Shown: positions 34,241 to 43,538, numbered from the stretch's first letter. The stretch is 64,000 nt of DNA from DASTCZ01 sp035308165 (GCA_035308165.1 DATGHC010000056.1:1-64000); one strand, 5' to 3'. Numbers and translations are program-made. The notes: generated by a model from the sequence alone, not told the origin.

Positions 34241-35170
34241 GTGGATTTGAACGAGCTTCAGGTATTTCAGACCGTTGCCCGGGAGAAGAGCTTTTCGCGC
34301 GCCGCAGAGCGTTTATTTCGCACTCAGCCGGCAGTTAGCATGTCGGTCCGCAAATTGGAAGAATGGGTGGGCGAGCCTCTATTCGTCCGTGGCTCCCGAG
34401 CCGGCCGGTTGACGGACGCGGGAGATTTGCTTCTCGAATACGCCGACCGCATTCTGAACTTAAAGGAGCAGGCGCGCCACGGCCTGGAAGATCTGCGCGG
34501 ATTGACCTGCGGCAAGCTCTCTCTGGGCGTAAATGAAAGCTCCATCCACGCGCTCCTGCCAGTCTTTGCCCGTTACCGCCGCGCCCATCCGGACATCAGG
34601 ATTTCCGTGGTACGAACCTCTTCGCACGAAATTCCCGCGGCCATTCTGAATTACAAGCTGGATCTGGGAGTCATTTCCTACGTCCCCGAAGAGGCCAAGC
34701 TGATGGCCACCGGTTTTTTCCGCGATAAGTTGACTCTGGTGGTCAATCCAAAGCACAGGCTCGCGGGTTGCAAAGTCGTGGACATTGGCGACCTCGGAAA
34801 GGAAGTCTTCATAGCGCACATCGTGGACTCCCAGCACCGCTGGAAGGTCATCCAATTGTTCGAAAAGCATCGCGTGCCGCTCAACCGGGAAGTGGAGCTA
34901 CCGACCATTGAAAGCATCAAGCGTTTTGTGGAAATGGGACTGGGAGTGGCGATCGTCCCGGAAATGTGTGTAAGACACGAAGTGAGCCTGGGGCTATTGG
35001 CCGCCCTGCGCATCAAGCAACTCAACATTCCCCGTAGGCTTTACCTGGTTTATCGCCGCCGCGACAAGCTCAGTCACGCGGCATCGGCGCTCCTGCAACT
35101 ACTTCGCAAGCCGACCGCCGGCAAGAGCGATTCGATCAAGATCGTGAATGAAAGTATCCACCCAGATTAA
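34241..35170 (+). CDS. LysR-family transcriptional regulator, probably of leuAB
   Basis: A 309-residue activator or repressor. The N-terminal winged helix (ELQVFQTVAREKSFSRAAE, TQPAVSMSVRKLEEWVGEPLF) is followed by a type 2 periplasmic-binding-like effector domain with VVNPKHRLAG and VEMGLGVAIVPEM. I chose the GTG at 34241 because AAGGGGGG lies before it; an ATG at 34223 is possible. It is divergent from leuA, the classic arrangement of a LysR regulator and its target; the effector is unknown but could be a leucine-pathway intermediate. Confidence 0.87.
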   Translation: MDLNELQVFQTVAREKSFSRAAERLFRTQPAVSMSVRKLEEWVGEPLFVRGSRAGRLTDAGDLLLEYADRILNLKEQARHGLEDLRGLTCGKLSLGVNESSIHALLPVFARYRRAHPDIRISVVRTSSHEIPAAILNYKLDLGVISYVPEEAKLMATGFFRDKLTLVVNPKHRLAGCKVVDIGDLGKEVFIAHIVDSQHRWKVIQLFEKHRVPLNREVELPTIESIKRFVEMGLGVAIVPEMCVRHEVSLGLLAALRIKQLNIPRRLYLVYRRRDKLSHAASALLQLLRKPTAGKSDSIKIVNESIHPD

Positions 35171-35191
35171 TTTCGGGAGGGGTGATATTTG

Positions 35192-36526
35192 TTAGAAGGA
35201 ATCAAAGTTGTCGTTTTCGGCGTTGCAGAGCTTGGCCATCTTTCGCTGGGAAAGATTTACGACCCACGAGGCGATGTTTGCTTGCGTCACCGGAAAGGGC
35301 AACCGCTTAATCATGGACTTCCAGCTGTAGAATTCGCGGTACATCCCCTGCACGTTGCTGACGATTTCTTCCGCCGTGCAATATTTGGGCTTGATATGGC
35401 AAATGTGCCCGGGCCAGCGCCCAATCTCGTCGGTCCTCAGGATGCGGTCTTCTGTCTTCATCCTCTCGTAAAACATGGTTCCTTTTTCCGGTGTGAGGAT
35501 GTTGAAGTAAGCGACTGGCACTTTTTCTTCGTGCAGAAAATCGAGGGTTGAGCGGAACACCTCGGGTGTTTCCGTGTCCCATCCAAAAATGAAATTCAGT
35601 GAGTAGCTGATCCCATCCTTGCGCAGGTTACCCAAGAGCTCGCTGTACCGGCTCACCTTGTTGAACTTCTTGTTCATGGACTTCAGGGTCTCGGGGTTGA
35701 TGCTCTCGATGCCCATATTCACGTGAAGCAAGCCGCTGCGCTTGGCAATATCCATGAATTCCGCGTCGTTGCACAAATTGGATGTCCATAGCGCCGACCA
35801 TCGCACCTTCAACGGAATCATGGCTTCCATCAATTCCATCGTGTGGGCGCGCTTGCCGCCAAAGTCGCTGTCGCCGAAGAAGATATACTTGGAGCCGGTG
35901 TGCTTTATGTCCTCGATTACATCTTCGGTGGGACGCACGCGATATCCGCCGCCCAAGTAAAGTCTCTCGGAGCAGAATTCACACTGCATGGGGCATCCGC
36001 GGGACGACATCAACGAGAAAGTTTTGAACGGCCCGTATTTGGAGAGGTCGAGCTTGTCCCAGCGCGGCAGAGGCAACCCCGCAATACTGGGCATCTGCGG
36101 CGCCTGGTAAATCTTTTGGAGCCGGCCGTTTACCGCATCTTCCAGCATCTTTGCCCAGATGGGTTCGCCTTCGCCGATTCCAGCGGCATCACAATGCTGC
36201 GAAGCTTCGTCGGGATGAAACCAGACGTGTGGGCCGCCCATGAGGACGGGGATGCCTTGCTCGCGGAATTGTGCGGAAATATCGTAAGCGCGAACAGAAT
36301 GAAGCGTCCAAGTTGTGATTGCCACCACATCCGGTTTTGGATTGCTGTGAAAATTGATGTCTTCCAGATACTCATTGACCAGCGTAATGTCCCAACCTTC
36401 AGGAGTCATCGCCGCCAGATACGGGAGATTCAACGGGACGAGGGGCCTCTTCCGGGATTTCAGCAAAGTCCGGTTGGTCTTGGAGACATAGTGCGAAGGC
36501 TGAATAATCAGTAGCCGCTTGTTCAT
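35192..36526 (-). CDS. B12-binding radical SAM protein
   Basis: A 444-residue enzyme combining an N-terminal cobalamin-binding Rossmann-like domain (PYLAAMTPEGWDITLVNEYL, VVAITTWTLHSVRAYDI, PVLMGGPH) with a radical SAM barrel. The Fe-S motif is SSRGCPMQCEFCSE near residue 178. The GIESINPETLKSMNK segment is typical of methyltransferases and related C-C bond-forming members. GAGGGG precedes the ATG at 36526. Members act on hopanoids, other lipids, antibiotics or chlorophylls; the substrate here is unknown and no pathway partners are adjacent. Confidence 0.87.
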   Translation of the reverse strand: MNKRLLIIQPSHYVSKTNRTLLKSRKRPLVPLNLPYLAAMTPEGWDITLVNEYLEDINFHSNPKPDVVAITTWTLHSVRAYDISAQFREQGIPVLMGGPHVWFHPDEASQHCDAAGIGEGEPIWAKMLEDAVNGRLQKIYQAPQMPSIAGLPLPRWDKLDLSKYGPFKTFSLMSSRGCPMQCEFCSERLYLGGGYRVRPTEDVIEDIKHTGSKYIFFGDSDFGGKRAHTMELMEAMIPLKVRWSALWTSNLCNDAEFMDIAKRSGLLHVNMGIESINPETLKSMNKKFNKVSRYSELLGNLRKDGISYSLNFIFGWDTETPEVFRSTLDFLHEEKVPVAYFNILTPEKGTMFYERMKTEDRILRTDEIGRWPGHICHIKPKYCTAEEIVSNVQGMYREFYSWKSMIKRLPFPVTQANIASWVVNLSQRKMAKLCNAENDNFDSF

Positions 36527-36665
36527 CAAACCCCTCATACCGGTACAGAATGAATTCTATTTACGATTGCCCTCTAGTCCCATTTTTGCATGGAAGAGCA
36601 CGAAGGCCATATTCCTACGCGCTCCCCCCAGCAACTAAAATACTACATTAAGACGGGATTTGGGT

Positions 36666-36681
36666 TGTGATTTATCTCACA
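36666..36681. promoter_or_regulatory. CRP/FNR-type palindrome
   Basis: TGTGATTTATCTCACA is an exact match to the TGTGA-N6-TCACA consensus, and the dyad extends by one more T/A pair on each side. It lies in the 507-base spacer 36527-37033, 140 bases upstream of the B12-radical SAM start and about 350 bases upstream of the histidine kinase start. It could serve either divergent gene. Apart from this and one short frame noted separately, I see nothing else in the spacer. Confidence 0.6.
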
Positions 36682-36828
36682 AAATTTGCGCTGACCGCCA
36701 AGAGGGTCTTCGAGCGCTTAAATTCGAATCCTAGGCGCTAAGGCAAGAAGGATGTGAGCAAAGCCGCGGACCACTCCGGCCGATTTTCAACACGGCGCGC
36801 AACGTCACACACCAATGGAGGGGCTTCC

Positions 36829-36903
36829 ATGGACCCATATTGCCATTTTGGAAGCGATACAGCTATTCCCTATGCAGAAGTTCTGTTCGAGGTGCCACAA
36901 TAG
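36829..36903 (+). CDS. Possible 24-codon leader peptide upstream of the kinase
   Basis: An ATG with a well-placed GGAGGGG (36817-36823, five-base spacing) opens a 24-codon frame, MDPYCHFGSDTAIPYAEVLF followed by four more residues and TAG. The frame is short and I recognise nothing in it. It could be a small protein, a leader, or chance. It ends 131 bases before the kinase start. Confidence 0.25.
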   Translation: MDPYCHFGSDTAIPYAEVLFEVPQ

Positions 36904-37033
36904 TCCTTGCCATCTTCCAATCGCCGATGCGCCATTGGTTATGGATCGTGGAACACGACCTCGAGAATCTTCAGCCCCCTCCGTGAGTTCTCGAAATTGA
37001 GCTATCGGCATGGCATCGGTCCAGGAGGTTTTC

Positions 37034-38929
37034 ATGGTGCCCGGCGAGCCACAGCAGCAAGCTGCGATGAAATCGAATGACTCGCCCCGTGGAACTCTGG
37101 CGGGTTGGAGACCGCCAAAGTCCTTCCAGCAACGGATGATCGCGACAGGGTTTCTTCTTGCCACTGTATTGCTCGGGATCATATTCATCATGGTGTATCG
37201 CACCAATTCCTCGTTTGTGCGTTGGAACAACCTTGTCGTTCACACGCGGGAAGTTCTGGGGACTCTCGATAAGTTTAGTACCGCTGTGAAAAACGGTCAG
37301 GTCGCCGCCGTGGACTTTTACACCAGCGGCTCGGACCAGCAGGTGAAAGTATTCGGAGCGGCCAGAGCTGAGGCCGACAAGGCGCTGGCTCAAATGCGGC
37401 CATTGATATCCGACAATCCCACGCAAGTACACAACCTCGATGTATTGATTCCGCTTGCTGACCAGGGCTTGGCCATCCTGGCCGAAATCATTCAATTGAG
37501 GCGCGACGGCAAGACAGGCCCGGACGCCATGAAGCCTGTGTCCGAAAAGGCGCGAAAAATCTCTCCACCTCTGGCGAAAGCGCTCGCCGACATGATTTCC
37601 GAGGAGAACCAGCTTCTTGGAACCCGTTCCGCGGAAGCTGCGACTGCGGCGACCCGAGCGCGCCGGCTCCAAGTGGGCGGAGGCATTATTGCCATAGTTC
37701 TGCTGATTTCAATTTGCACGCTCTTTTTGCGCGAGAACTCCATCCGCGCCAATGTGGAAGGGCAGCTCGAACAATCGAACTCGCAACTTGAACTGCGAAT
37801 TGCGGAGCGAACCGAAGAACTCGAACAAGCGCTCATGTTGGTACGAAAACACAACGAAGAGCCGTTCCGCCTGTTCGTCTCCAACGTTCGCGACTACGCG
37901 ATTCTCATCCTGGATAAGTCCGGGGACGTGGTCAGTTGGAATATCGGCGCCGAACGTATAAAGGGATATCGTGCTGAAGAGATCATCGGCCATCACTTTT
38001 CCACGTTCTACACTCAGGAAGATATTGTAAAAGGCAAGCCCGCCAGCGCGCTCAGAATTGCAACGGAGCAAGGGCGCTACGAAGACGAGGGGTGGCGCGT
38101 TCGCAAGAATGGTTCCTGCTTCTGGGCTAATGTTTCCCTCACGGCCCTGCGCGACGAGAGCGGAGAACTTCAGGGTTTCGGAAAAGTAACTCGCGATATG
38201 ACGGTGCCAAAACGGTCGGACGAGGAGATGCGCGTGCGGAGCGCGCAACTTGAAACCTCCAACAAGGAGCTGGAGGCCTTCTGTTACTCCGTTTCGCACG
38301 ATCTTCGCGCCCCGTTGCGTGCCATTGACGGATTCAGCCAGGCGGTGCTACAGGATTGTGAAGATCAACTCAGTGATCGTGGAAAGGAACACCTTCAACG
38401 CGTCCGCGCCGCAACAGTGCGAATGGGCACGCTGATTGACGATTTGCTAAATCTTTCCAGGATTACGCGGACTGAGTTGCGGGCCGAACCCGTGAATATC
38501 AGCCAACTGGCGCATGCCATCGCGCGTGACCTTCGCGCAGCTGATCCAGGTAGGAGGGCCGATTTCGTGATTGCGCAGGACCTTCAGGCCCAGGCCGATC
38601 CCCACTTAATCCAGGTCGCCTTGCAGAATTTGATCTCAAATTCCTGGAAGTTCACATCGAAACAACCTCACGCTCGAATTGAAATTGGGCTAAACAACTC
38701 CAATGGCAAATCAGAGTTTTACGTTGCGGACAACGGTGCCGGTTTTGACCCGGCCTACGCAGACAGGCTTTTCGGCGCATTCCAGCGCCTCCATACCGCT
38801 TCGGAATTCCCGGGCACGGGGGTGGGGCTGGCCACTGTTCAACGCATTATTCACCGTCATGGCGGCGAGATTTGGGCTAAGAGCGAATTGGATCACGGCG
38901 CAACTTTTTATTTCACTTTGCAGGGCTAG
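37034..38929 (+). CDS. CHASE3-PAS sensor histidine kinase
   Basis: A 631-residue membrane kinase. Two membrane helices (about residues 35-55 and 214-230) enclose an extracytoplasmic CHASE3-like helical sensor. A coiled coil follows, then a PAS domain (FVSNVRDYAILILDKSGDVV, IKGYRAEEIIGHHFSTFY). HisKA has the phospho-acceptor box YSVSHDLRAPLRAIDGF, and the HATPase domain has NLISNSWKFT, DNGAGFD and GTGVGLATVQRI. AGGAGG before the ATG at 37034 decides the start over the ATG at 37010. It leads a signalling trio with the next two genes. Confidence 0.9.
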   Translation: MVPGEPQQQAAMKSNDSPRGTLAGWRPPKSFQQRMIATGFLLATVLLGIIFIMVYRTNSSFVRWNNLVVHTREVLGTLDKFSTAVKNGQVAAVDFYTSGSDQQVKVFGAARAEADKALAQMRPLISDNPTQVHNLDVLIPLADQGLAILAEIIQLRRDGKTGPDAMKPVSEKARKISPPLAKALADMISEENQLLGTRSAEAATAATRARRLQVGGGIIAIVLLISICTLFLRENSIRANVEGQLEQSNSQLELRIAERTEELEQALMLVRKHNEEPFRLFVSNVRDYAILILDKSGDVVSWNIGAERIKGYRAEEIIGHHFSTFYTQEDIVKGKPASALRIATEQGRYEDEGWRVRKNGSCFWANVSLTALRDESGELQGFGKVTRDMTVPKRSDEEMRVRSAQLETSNKELEAFCYSVSHDLRAPLRAIDGFSQAVLQDCEDQLSDRGKEHLQRVRAATVRMGTLIDDLLNLSRITRTELRAEPVNISQLAHAIARDLRAADPGRRADFVIAQDLQAQADPHLIQVALQNLISNSWKFTSKQPHARIEIGLNNSNGKSEFYVADNGAGFDPAYADRLFGAFQRLHTASEFPGTGVGLATVQRIIHRHGGEIWAKSELDHGATFYFTLQG

Positions 38930-38949
38930 CGAGTTCAGGGAGAACAGGC

Positions 38950-39393
38950 ATGGCCGAGAATAGCATCCTTCTCGTCGAAGATAATCCCGATGATGAGGAT
39001 CTCACCATTCGCGCGTTGGAACAGAACCGCATAAAAAACGCGGTTATTGTCGCGCGGGACGGGGCGGAGGCTCTGGATTACCTCTTCGCAACTGGTAGGT
39101 ATGCCGGTCGCGACTCCACCGCGCTACCCCAGGTCGTGTTGCTGGACCTTAAGCTGCCGAAGGTGGATGGTCTGGAAGTGCTCCGCAGGCTCCGAGCCGA
39201 TACGCGTACAAAACTTCTCCCCGTCGTCATTTTAACTTCGTCGAATGAGGAACAGGACAAGCTCAAGGGCTACTCCCTTGGCGCAAATAGCTATGTGCGA
39301 AAACCTGTTGATTTCGTCCAATTCACGGAAGCCGTCAAGCAGTTAGGCCTTTTTTGGCTGCTCCTCAATGAGCGGCCCCCCGTCACCAGGTGA
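38950..39393 (+). CDS. Rcp-type single-domain response regulator
   Basis: A 147-residue receiver with no output domain. The acidic pair is in LLVEDNPDDEDLT, the phospho-acceptor Asp in VVLLDLKLPKVDGLEVL, the switch Thr in VVILTSSNEEQD, and the lysine in YVRKPVDF. The C-terminal VKQLGLFWLLLNE is characteristic of Rcp1-like regulators that pair with phytochrome- or PAS-type kinases. It starts about 20 bases after the kinase stop, so it is likely the kinase's direct partner. Confidence 0.9.
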   Translation: MAENSILLVEDNPDDEDLTIRALEQNRIKNAVIVARDGAEALDYLFATGRYAGRDSTALPQVVLLDLKLPKVDGLEVLRRLRADTRTKLLPVVILTSSNEEQDKLKGYSLGANSYVRKPVDFVQFTEAVKQLGLFWLLLNERPPVTR

Positions 39394-39399
39394 ATTTAT

Positions 39400-40950
39400 A
39401 TGGCCACACCACTCCGGGCTCTTATGGTTGAGGATTCGGAAGCCGATTGCGCCTTGCTGGTGCGCGAACTGCAAAGCGACGGCTTCTCTGTCTCCCACAA
39501 ACGCGTGGAAACCGCTGCCAACCTCAAAGAATTATTGATCGTGGAATCCTGGGACATCGTGATTTCCGATTATTCCATGCCCGGCTTCAGTGGTACCGCC
39601 GCTCTCAAAATTGTCCAGGACCTGAATTTGGATATTCCTTTCATCTTCGTCTCCGGCACCATCGGCGAGGAAATCGCCGTGGAAGCTATGCGGAACGGCG
39701 CCCATGACTATGTTATGAAGGGCAAATTGAAGCGTCTTGCGCCCGCGATTCGAAGAGAAATTCAGGAAGCCGAGCTTAGGCGGGAGCACAAACGGACTGA
39801 ATTGCAATTGCGCCACCTCGAAAAATTTGAAGTGATTGGCAAACTCGCCGGCGGAATCGCGCATGATTTTAACAATGTCCTTGGAGCTATTCAGGGATGG
39901 GCAGAGCTTGGGATGGAGGAATCATCCTCACAAACCCGTCCCGCAGCCCTTTTCCAAAGCATATATTTCCAGGCATTGCGCGCCGCCGGTCTCACACGGC
40001 AACTCCTTGCTTATGCCCGGCGTCAAGTCCTTGAACCCAGGAACATTGACTTAAATCAAGTCCTCGGCGAAACCGCGGGCATGCTGCGAAGAGTAATTGG
40101 CGAAAACATTGAGATCAAAATGGCACTCTCGAATGAACCGCTCGTTGTCCGAGTGGATCCGGCTCAGATCGAGCAGGTCATCATGAACCTTTGTTTGAAT
40201 GCCCGCGATGCAATGCACCTGGGGGGCAGGCTGTTGATCGAAACATCTCGATTAACATTTGACGAAGAATATTGCAGGCAACATGAATACCTCAATCCGG
40301 GAAAGCACGTTCGACTCTCGATTTCGGATACCGGTACAGGGATGGATTCCGAAACGTTGAAGCATATTTTTGAGCCCTTTTACACCACAAAAGAGGTTGG
40401 CAAGGGGACAGGTCTTGGTCTGGCCACAACCTTTGCCATTGTGAAGCAGCACCTGGGTGCGATTGAAACTTTCAGCGAGCCCGGCAGGGGTACAGTTTTT
40501 CATGTTTATTTGCCTGCCTCTGAAGCGCCCGCCGAGCCGCGTCAATTGCCGGACAATTCCGCGGCCCGTCGCGGGACGGAAACAATCCTCGTTGCTGAGG
40601 ACAATGAAGGCGTCCGCGAGGTGGTTGAAGATGTCCTCCGTTCGCTAGGCTACAAATTGATCATTGCGAAGGATGGTGCGGAAGCAATTTCAGAGTTTAA
40701 CCTGCATTCCAATTCTATCTCCCTGGTTTTGCTCGATATGGTGATGCCCAGAGCATCTGGACCAGAGGTTTACGACGCGATTCGGAAAGTAAGTCCTCAA
40801 TTGCCTGTGATCTTGACTTCGGGTTATTCCGAGAATGTCGATTCGGTGCAAATCGGCGCCACAGCCATGTCGGCAATTCTTCAAAAACCATTCAGCCCCA
40901 AGGCATTGGGCCGAAAAGTAAGGGAGTTGCTGGACGCCGCTCAGAAATAA
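39400..40950 (+). CDS. Hybrid receiver-histidine kinase-receiver protein
   Basis: A 516-residue soluble hybrid. An N-terminal receiver (about 1-125) has Asp in VISDYSMPGFSG. The HisKA box is LAGGIAHDFNNVLGAIQG, and the HATPase has NLCLNARDAM, DTGTGMD and GTGLGLATTFAIVKQH. A C-terminal receiver (about 390-516) has the Asp in LVLLDMVMPRASGPEV. No membrane segment is present. With a receiver at each end it can both receive and pass on phosphate, so it is a natural phosphorelay middle step after the preceding kinase and receiver. It starts six bases after the receiver gene. Confidence 0.88.
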   Translation: MATPLRALMVEDSEADCALLVRELQSDGFSVSHKRVETAANLKELLIVESWDIVISDYSMPGFSGTAALKIVQDLNLDIPFIFVSGTIGEEIAVEAMRNGAHDYVMKGKLKRLAPAIRREIQEAELRREHKRTELQLRHLEKFEVIGKLAGGIAHDFNNVLGAIQGWAELGMEESSSQTRPAALFQSIYFQALRAAGLTRQLLAYARRQVLEPRNIDLNQVLGETAGMLRRVIGENIEIKMALSNEPLVVRVDPAQIEQVIMNLCLNARDAMHLGGRLLIETSRLTFDEEYCRQHEYLNPGKHVRLSISDTGTGMDSETLKHIFEPFYTTKEVGKGTGLGLATTFAIVKQHLGAIETFSEPGRGTVFHVYLPASEAPAEPRQLPDNSAARRGTETILVAEDNEGVREVVEDVLRSLGYKLIIAKDGAEAISEFNLHSNSISLVLLDMVMPRASGPEVYDAIRKVSPQLPVILTSGYSENVDSVQIGATAMSAILQKPFSPKALGRKVRELLDAAQK

Positions 40951-41007
40951 CGCCGTGATTAACTAGCCTTGAATCTAGGTGGTGTGGTGGGTTGATCCTC
41001 AATTCAG

Positions 41008-41298
41008 GATGAATTGCGAACCTTCGCTATGGCGCGGGTCACCGACCTTCGAAGTGCCTTGGCGAAACCTAAGAACGTTAAAGGTGCCAGGGCACTTCTT
41101 GCGCAACAAATTGGCAAGATTTCGCTCGCTTCATTTGATGGAAGACATGTGGCATAGGGAAGCGTCGAATTCTTTGGAGATATGGGCTTACGCGCGAATC
41201 GCGCCGGGGGCCCGAATTCTACGGCGCGTGGGGTGCCGCTTAGCATCTCGTTAAGTGCTTGGCTGGAAGGAACGCCTAAGCAGTCACGAGAAAAGTAG
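41008..41298 (+). pseudogene. C-terminal remnant of a serine recombinase
   Basis: In one frame the DNA reads ELRTFAMARVTDLRSALAKP, then ARALLAQQIGKISLASFDGR, then HVA, an internal TAG at 41155-41157, and GSVEFFGDMGLRANRAGGPN before a final TAG. This resembles the coiled-coil/C-terminal tail found after the zinc ribbon of large serine recombinases. The N-terminal resolvase and recombinase domains are absent and stops lie just upstream, so it is a dead fragment. The rest of the gap 40951-41689 shows no gene; AGGAGG near 41677 belongs to the porin gene. Confidence 0.6.
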
Positions 41299-41689
41299 AG
41301 GGCTGCACTCAGAGCCAACCCATGGGCGAAAGCATGGCGACGGGCAAATTGAGGAGTATTGCTACTCTAGATTGGCCGGGTTGTTCTGGAATAGACGCGA
41401 TAGAGCGGTAAGCAAATCGTTTTCCGCGAAAATAAAGTCGAAGTCGGAAATTTCTGATTATCCCCTCCGCAGAAATCACACAGGGCCAGCGTCACAAAAG
41501 TATGTTTGACATCGTGGCCGCCGAGCATAGAATACGGCCCACTATCCTGTGAATTCATTGTCCTGGGGTCCCTTCGGCAAAAATCTTTGTGCTTGCGGGC
41601 GCAGGTTGGCTGGATCCATTTTCAAGTTTTGGGAACATGGTTCGCGAATCCGGTTTCACCGACCGATTCCAGCCCGTAGGAGGAAACTA

Positions 41690-42970
41690 ATGTACCGACG
41701 ACTGTCTCTCCCAATTGTGGTTATATTTCTAGCTGCGAGTTCGGCGTGGGGTCAAAGTCCGCCAGCGCCCGATCAAACAGAGCAGATAAGGATTCTGGTG
41801 GAGCGCATCCAGCAGCTGGAGAAGAGAGTCTCTGACCTTGAGGCCAGGCAGCCCGCTGCCGCCACGATGACGCTGGCGGTGGCGAAACTCTCCTCCCCGC
41901 CGGCATCAGAAGCATCTGAAGCGGTTCAGCCTCCCGCGCCAGTGGCGGGGCGTCAACAGGAAGGCCGCGACGAGCATGGGACAGTCCAACAACTGGAGAC
42001 GCACTATCCCTCCCTCCAAATACGGGGATTTGGAGACGTGGATTTTTCCGCAACGGATCAGAAGGGAACGAATAGCGGCTTCAACCTTGGCCAACTTGAC
42101 CTGCACCTTGCCTCGGCGCTCTCTCGAAAAGTCGCTTACTTCGGTGAAATTACGTTCAATGCCCAACCCACCGGCTACACCGTTGAAGTGGAGCGTTCCA
42201 TCATTCGCTACGATTTCAATGATTATTTCAAGATTTCATTTGGCCGTTATCACACACCCCTCGGCTACTGGAACACCGCATTCCATCACGGTGCCTGGTT
42301 GCAGACCACCATCATCCGCCCGGAATTGGAGAAATTTGGTGGAACCTTTATCCCCGTGCACTTCGTGGGGTTCCTTGCGGAAGGCAACATCCCCTCCGGT
42401 GGCGCGGGGCTGAGCTACAACTTCGGCGTGGGCAACGGCCGTGGAGACATCATCAGCCGACCTGGCGACGCCGGCGACAACAACGACAATCGCGCGTGGG
42501 TTGCCAACCTCTATTCGCGCCCCGCCAAACTTTACGGATTGCAGTTGGGCGCATCGGTATACCGCGACAAGGTCAAAGCGGCAAACGGCCTGAATTACCG
42601 CGAGTGGATCACATCCGCCCACTTGGTCTGGACCAAGGAAAGCCCGGAATTCCTGGCGGAATTCTTCAATGTGAACCATCAAAGTATTCTTACGAACGCG
42701 GTCACCAATAGCCAGGCATTCTACGTTCAGGTCGGCTACCGGCTCCCCTGGTTAGGAAAATCGCTCAAGCCGTATTACCGCTACGAGTACATACACACTC
42801 CGCTGAGCGAACAAGTCTTCACCAATCTGGACCTGTCGGGTTCGACCCTTGGCTTGAGGTATGACATCACGAACTATGCTGCTTTCAAGATGGAGTATCG
42901 GAATACGAGGCGTCTGGAGACAGATCCTCGAGTGAATGGCTTGTTTTTCCAAACCGCCTTCACTTTCTGA
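41690..42970 (+). CDS. Outer-membrane porin-like protein
   Basis: A 426-residue exported protein. A Sec signal peptide (residues 1-22, LPIVVIFLAASSAWGQ) is followed by a short coiled coil (IRILVERIQQLEKRVSDLEA) that may trimerise at the cell wall. A long region of alternating beta-strand sequence ends in an aromatic C-terminus (LFFQTAFTF), typical of outer-membrane barrels. AGGAGG before the ATG at 41690 decides the start. It is followed eight bases later by a PstS-like gene, suggesting uptake of an anion such as phosphate (inference). Confidence 0.75.
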   Translation: MYRRLSLPIVVIFLAASSAWGQSPPAPDQTEQIRILVERIQQLEKRVSDLEARQPAAATMTLAVAKLSSPPASEASEAVQPPAPVAGRQQEGRDEHGTVQQLETHYPSLQIRGFGDVDFSATDQKGTNSGFNLGQLDLHLASALSRKVAYFGEITFNAQPTGYTVEVERSIIRYDFNDYFKISFGRYHTPLGYWNTAFHHGAWLQTTIIRPELEKFGGTFIPVHFVGFLAEGNIPSGGAGLSYNFGVGNGRGDIISRPGDAGDNNDNRAWVANLYSRPAKLYGLQLGASVYRDKVKAANGLNYREWITSAHLVWTKESPEFLAEFFNVNHQSILTNAVTNSQAFYVQVGYRLPWLGKSLKPYYRYEYIHTPLSEQVFTNLDLSGSTLGLRYDITNYAAFKMEYRNTRRLETDPRVNGLFFQTAFTF

Positions 42971-42978
42971 GCGAACCG

Positions 42979-43476
42979 ATGAACTTAAATTACAAACGCG
43001 TGCTAACGACTTTCTGCCTGCTGGCCAGCCTGGTCATGGTTCTCCAATCGCCTTCCGCTGCCCAGACATCGCGCGGGGCTGATATTGCAGTTGTGGTTCA
43101 CCCCGACACACCGGTCACCGATCTCAGCCTGTCGGAAGTCCGCAAGGTTTTCCTCGGTGAGAGGCAATACTGGAATTCAAAACTCCCGGTGGTATTGATG
43201 ATCCGCGCTCCGGTTGCCAGGGAGCGCGATGTAGTCTTGAAGGTGATCTATCAAATGAGCGAAGCGCAATTCAAACAATACTGGGTTGCCAAGATTTTCC
43301 GCGCGGAGGCGGCGTCGCCGCCGAAGATCGTTTACTCAAATGATATGCAATACGAACTCGTTTCCGCGTTGCCGGGCGCCATCGCTTTCATTGATGCCCG
43401 GAATGTGAGACCCGGTTTGAAAGTATTGCGCGTGGATGGACACCTACCGGGGGAACCCGGATATCCTTTGCGTTAG
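42979..43476 (+). CDS. Small PstS-like periplasmic phosphate-binding-domain protein
   Basis: A 165-residue exported protein with an N-terminal signal peptide (TTFCLLASLVMVLQSPSAAQ). The mature part is a short PstS-type domain: LSLSEVRKVFLGERQYWNSK, MSEAQFKQYWVAKIF, and GAIAFIDARNV. It is about half the length of a real PstS, so it has only one lobe-like unit. The partner porin lies directly upstream; no pst transporter genes are present. Its role may be phosphate sensing or delivery. Confidence 0.75.
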   Translation: MNLNYKRVLTTFCLLASLVMVLQSPSAAQTSRGADIAVVVHPDTPVTDLSLSEVRKVFLGERQYWNSKLPVVLMIRAPVARERDVVLKVIYQMSEAQFKQYWVAKIFRAEAASPPKIVYSNDMQYELVSALPGAIAFIDARNVRPGLKVLRVDGHLPGEPGYPLR

Positions 43477-43538
43477 ACAAACTACGGATTCACCACCAAG
43501 GCGACCCGGCATACTCTTGCTGCCGCAAGATCAACTGT

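Noticed and set aside
36815..37000. Short frame with CSRCHNSPCH that resembles a heme c motif
   Set aside because: No signal peptide, no ribosome site at its ATG and no other cytochrome feature; the overlapping 24-codon frame has the better start.
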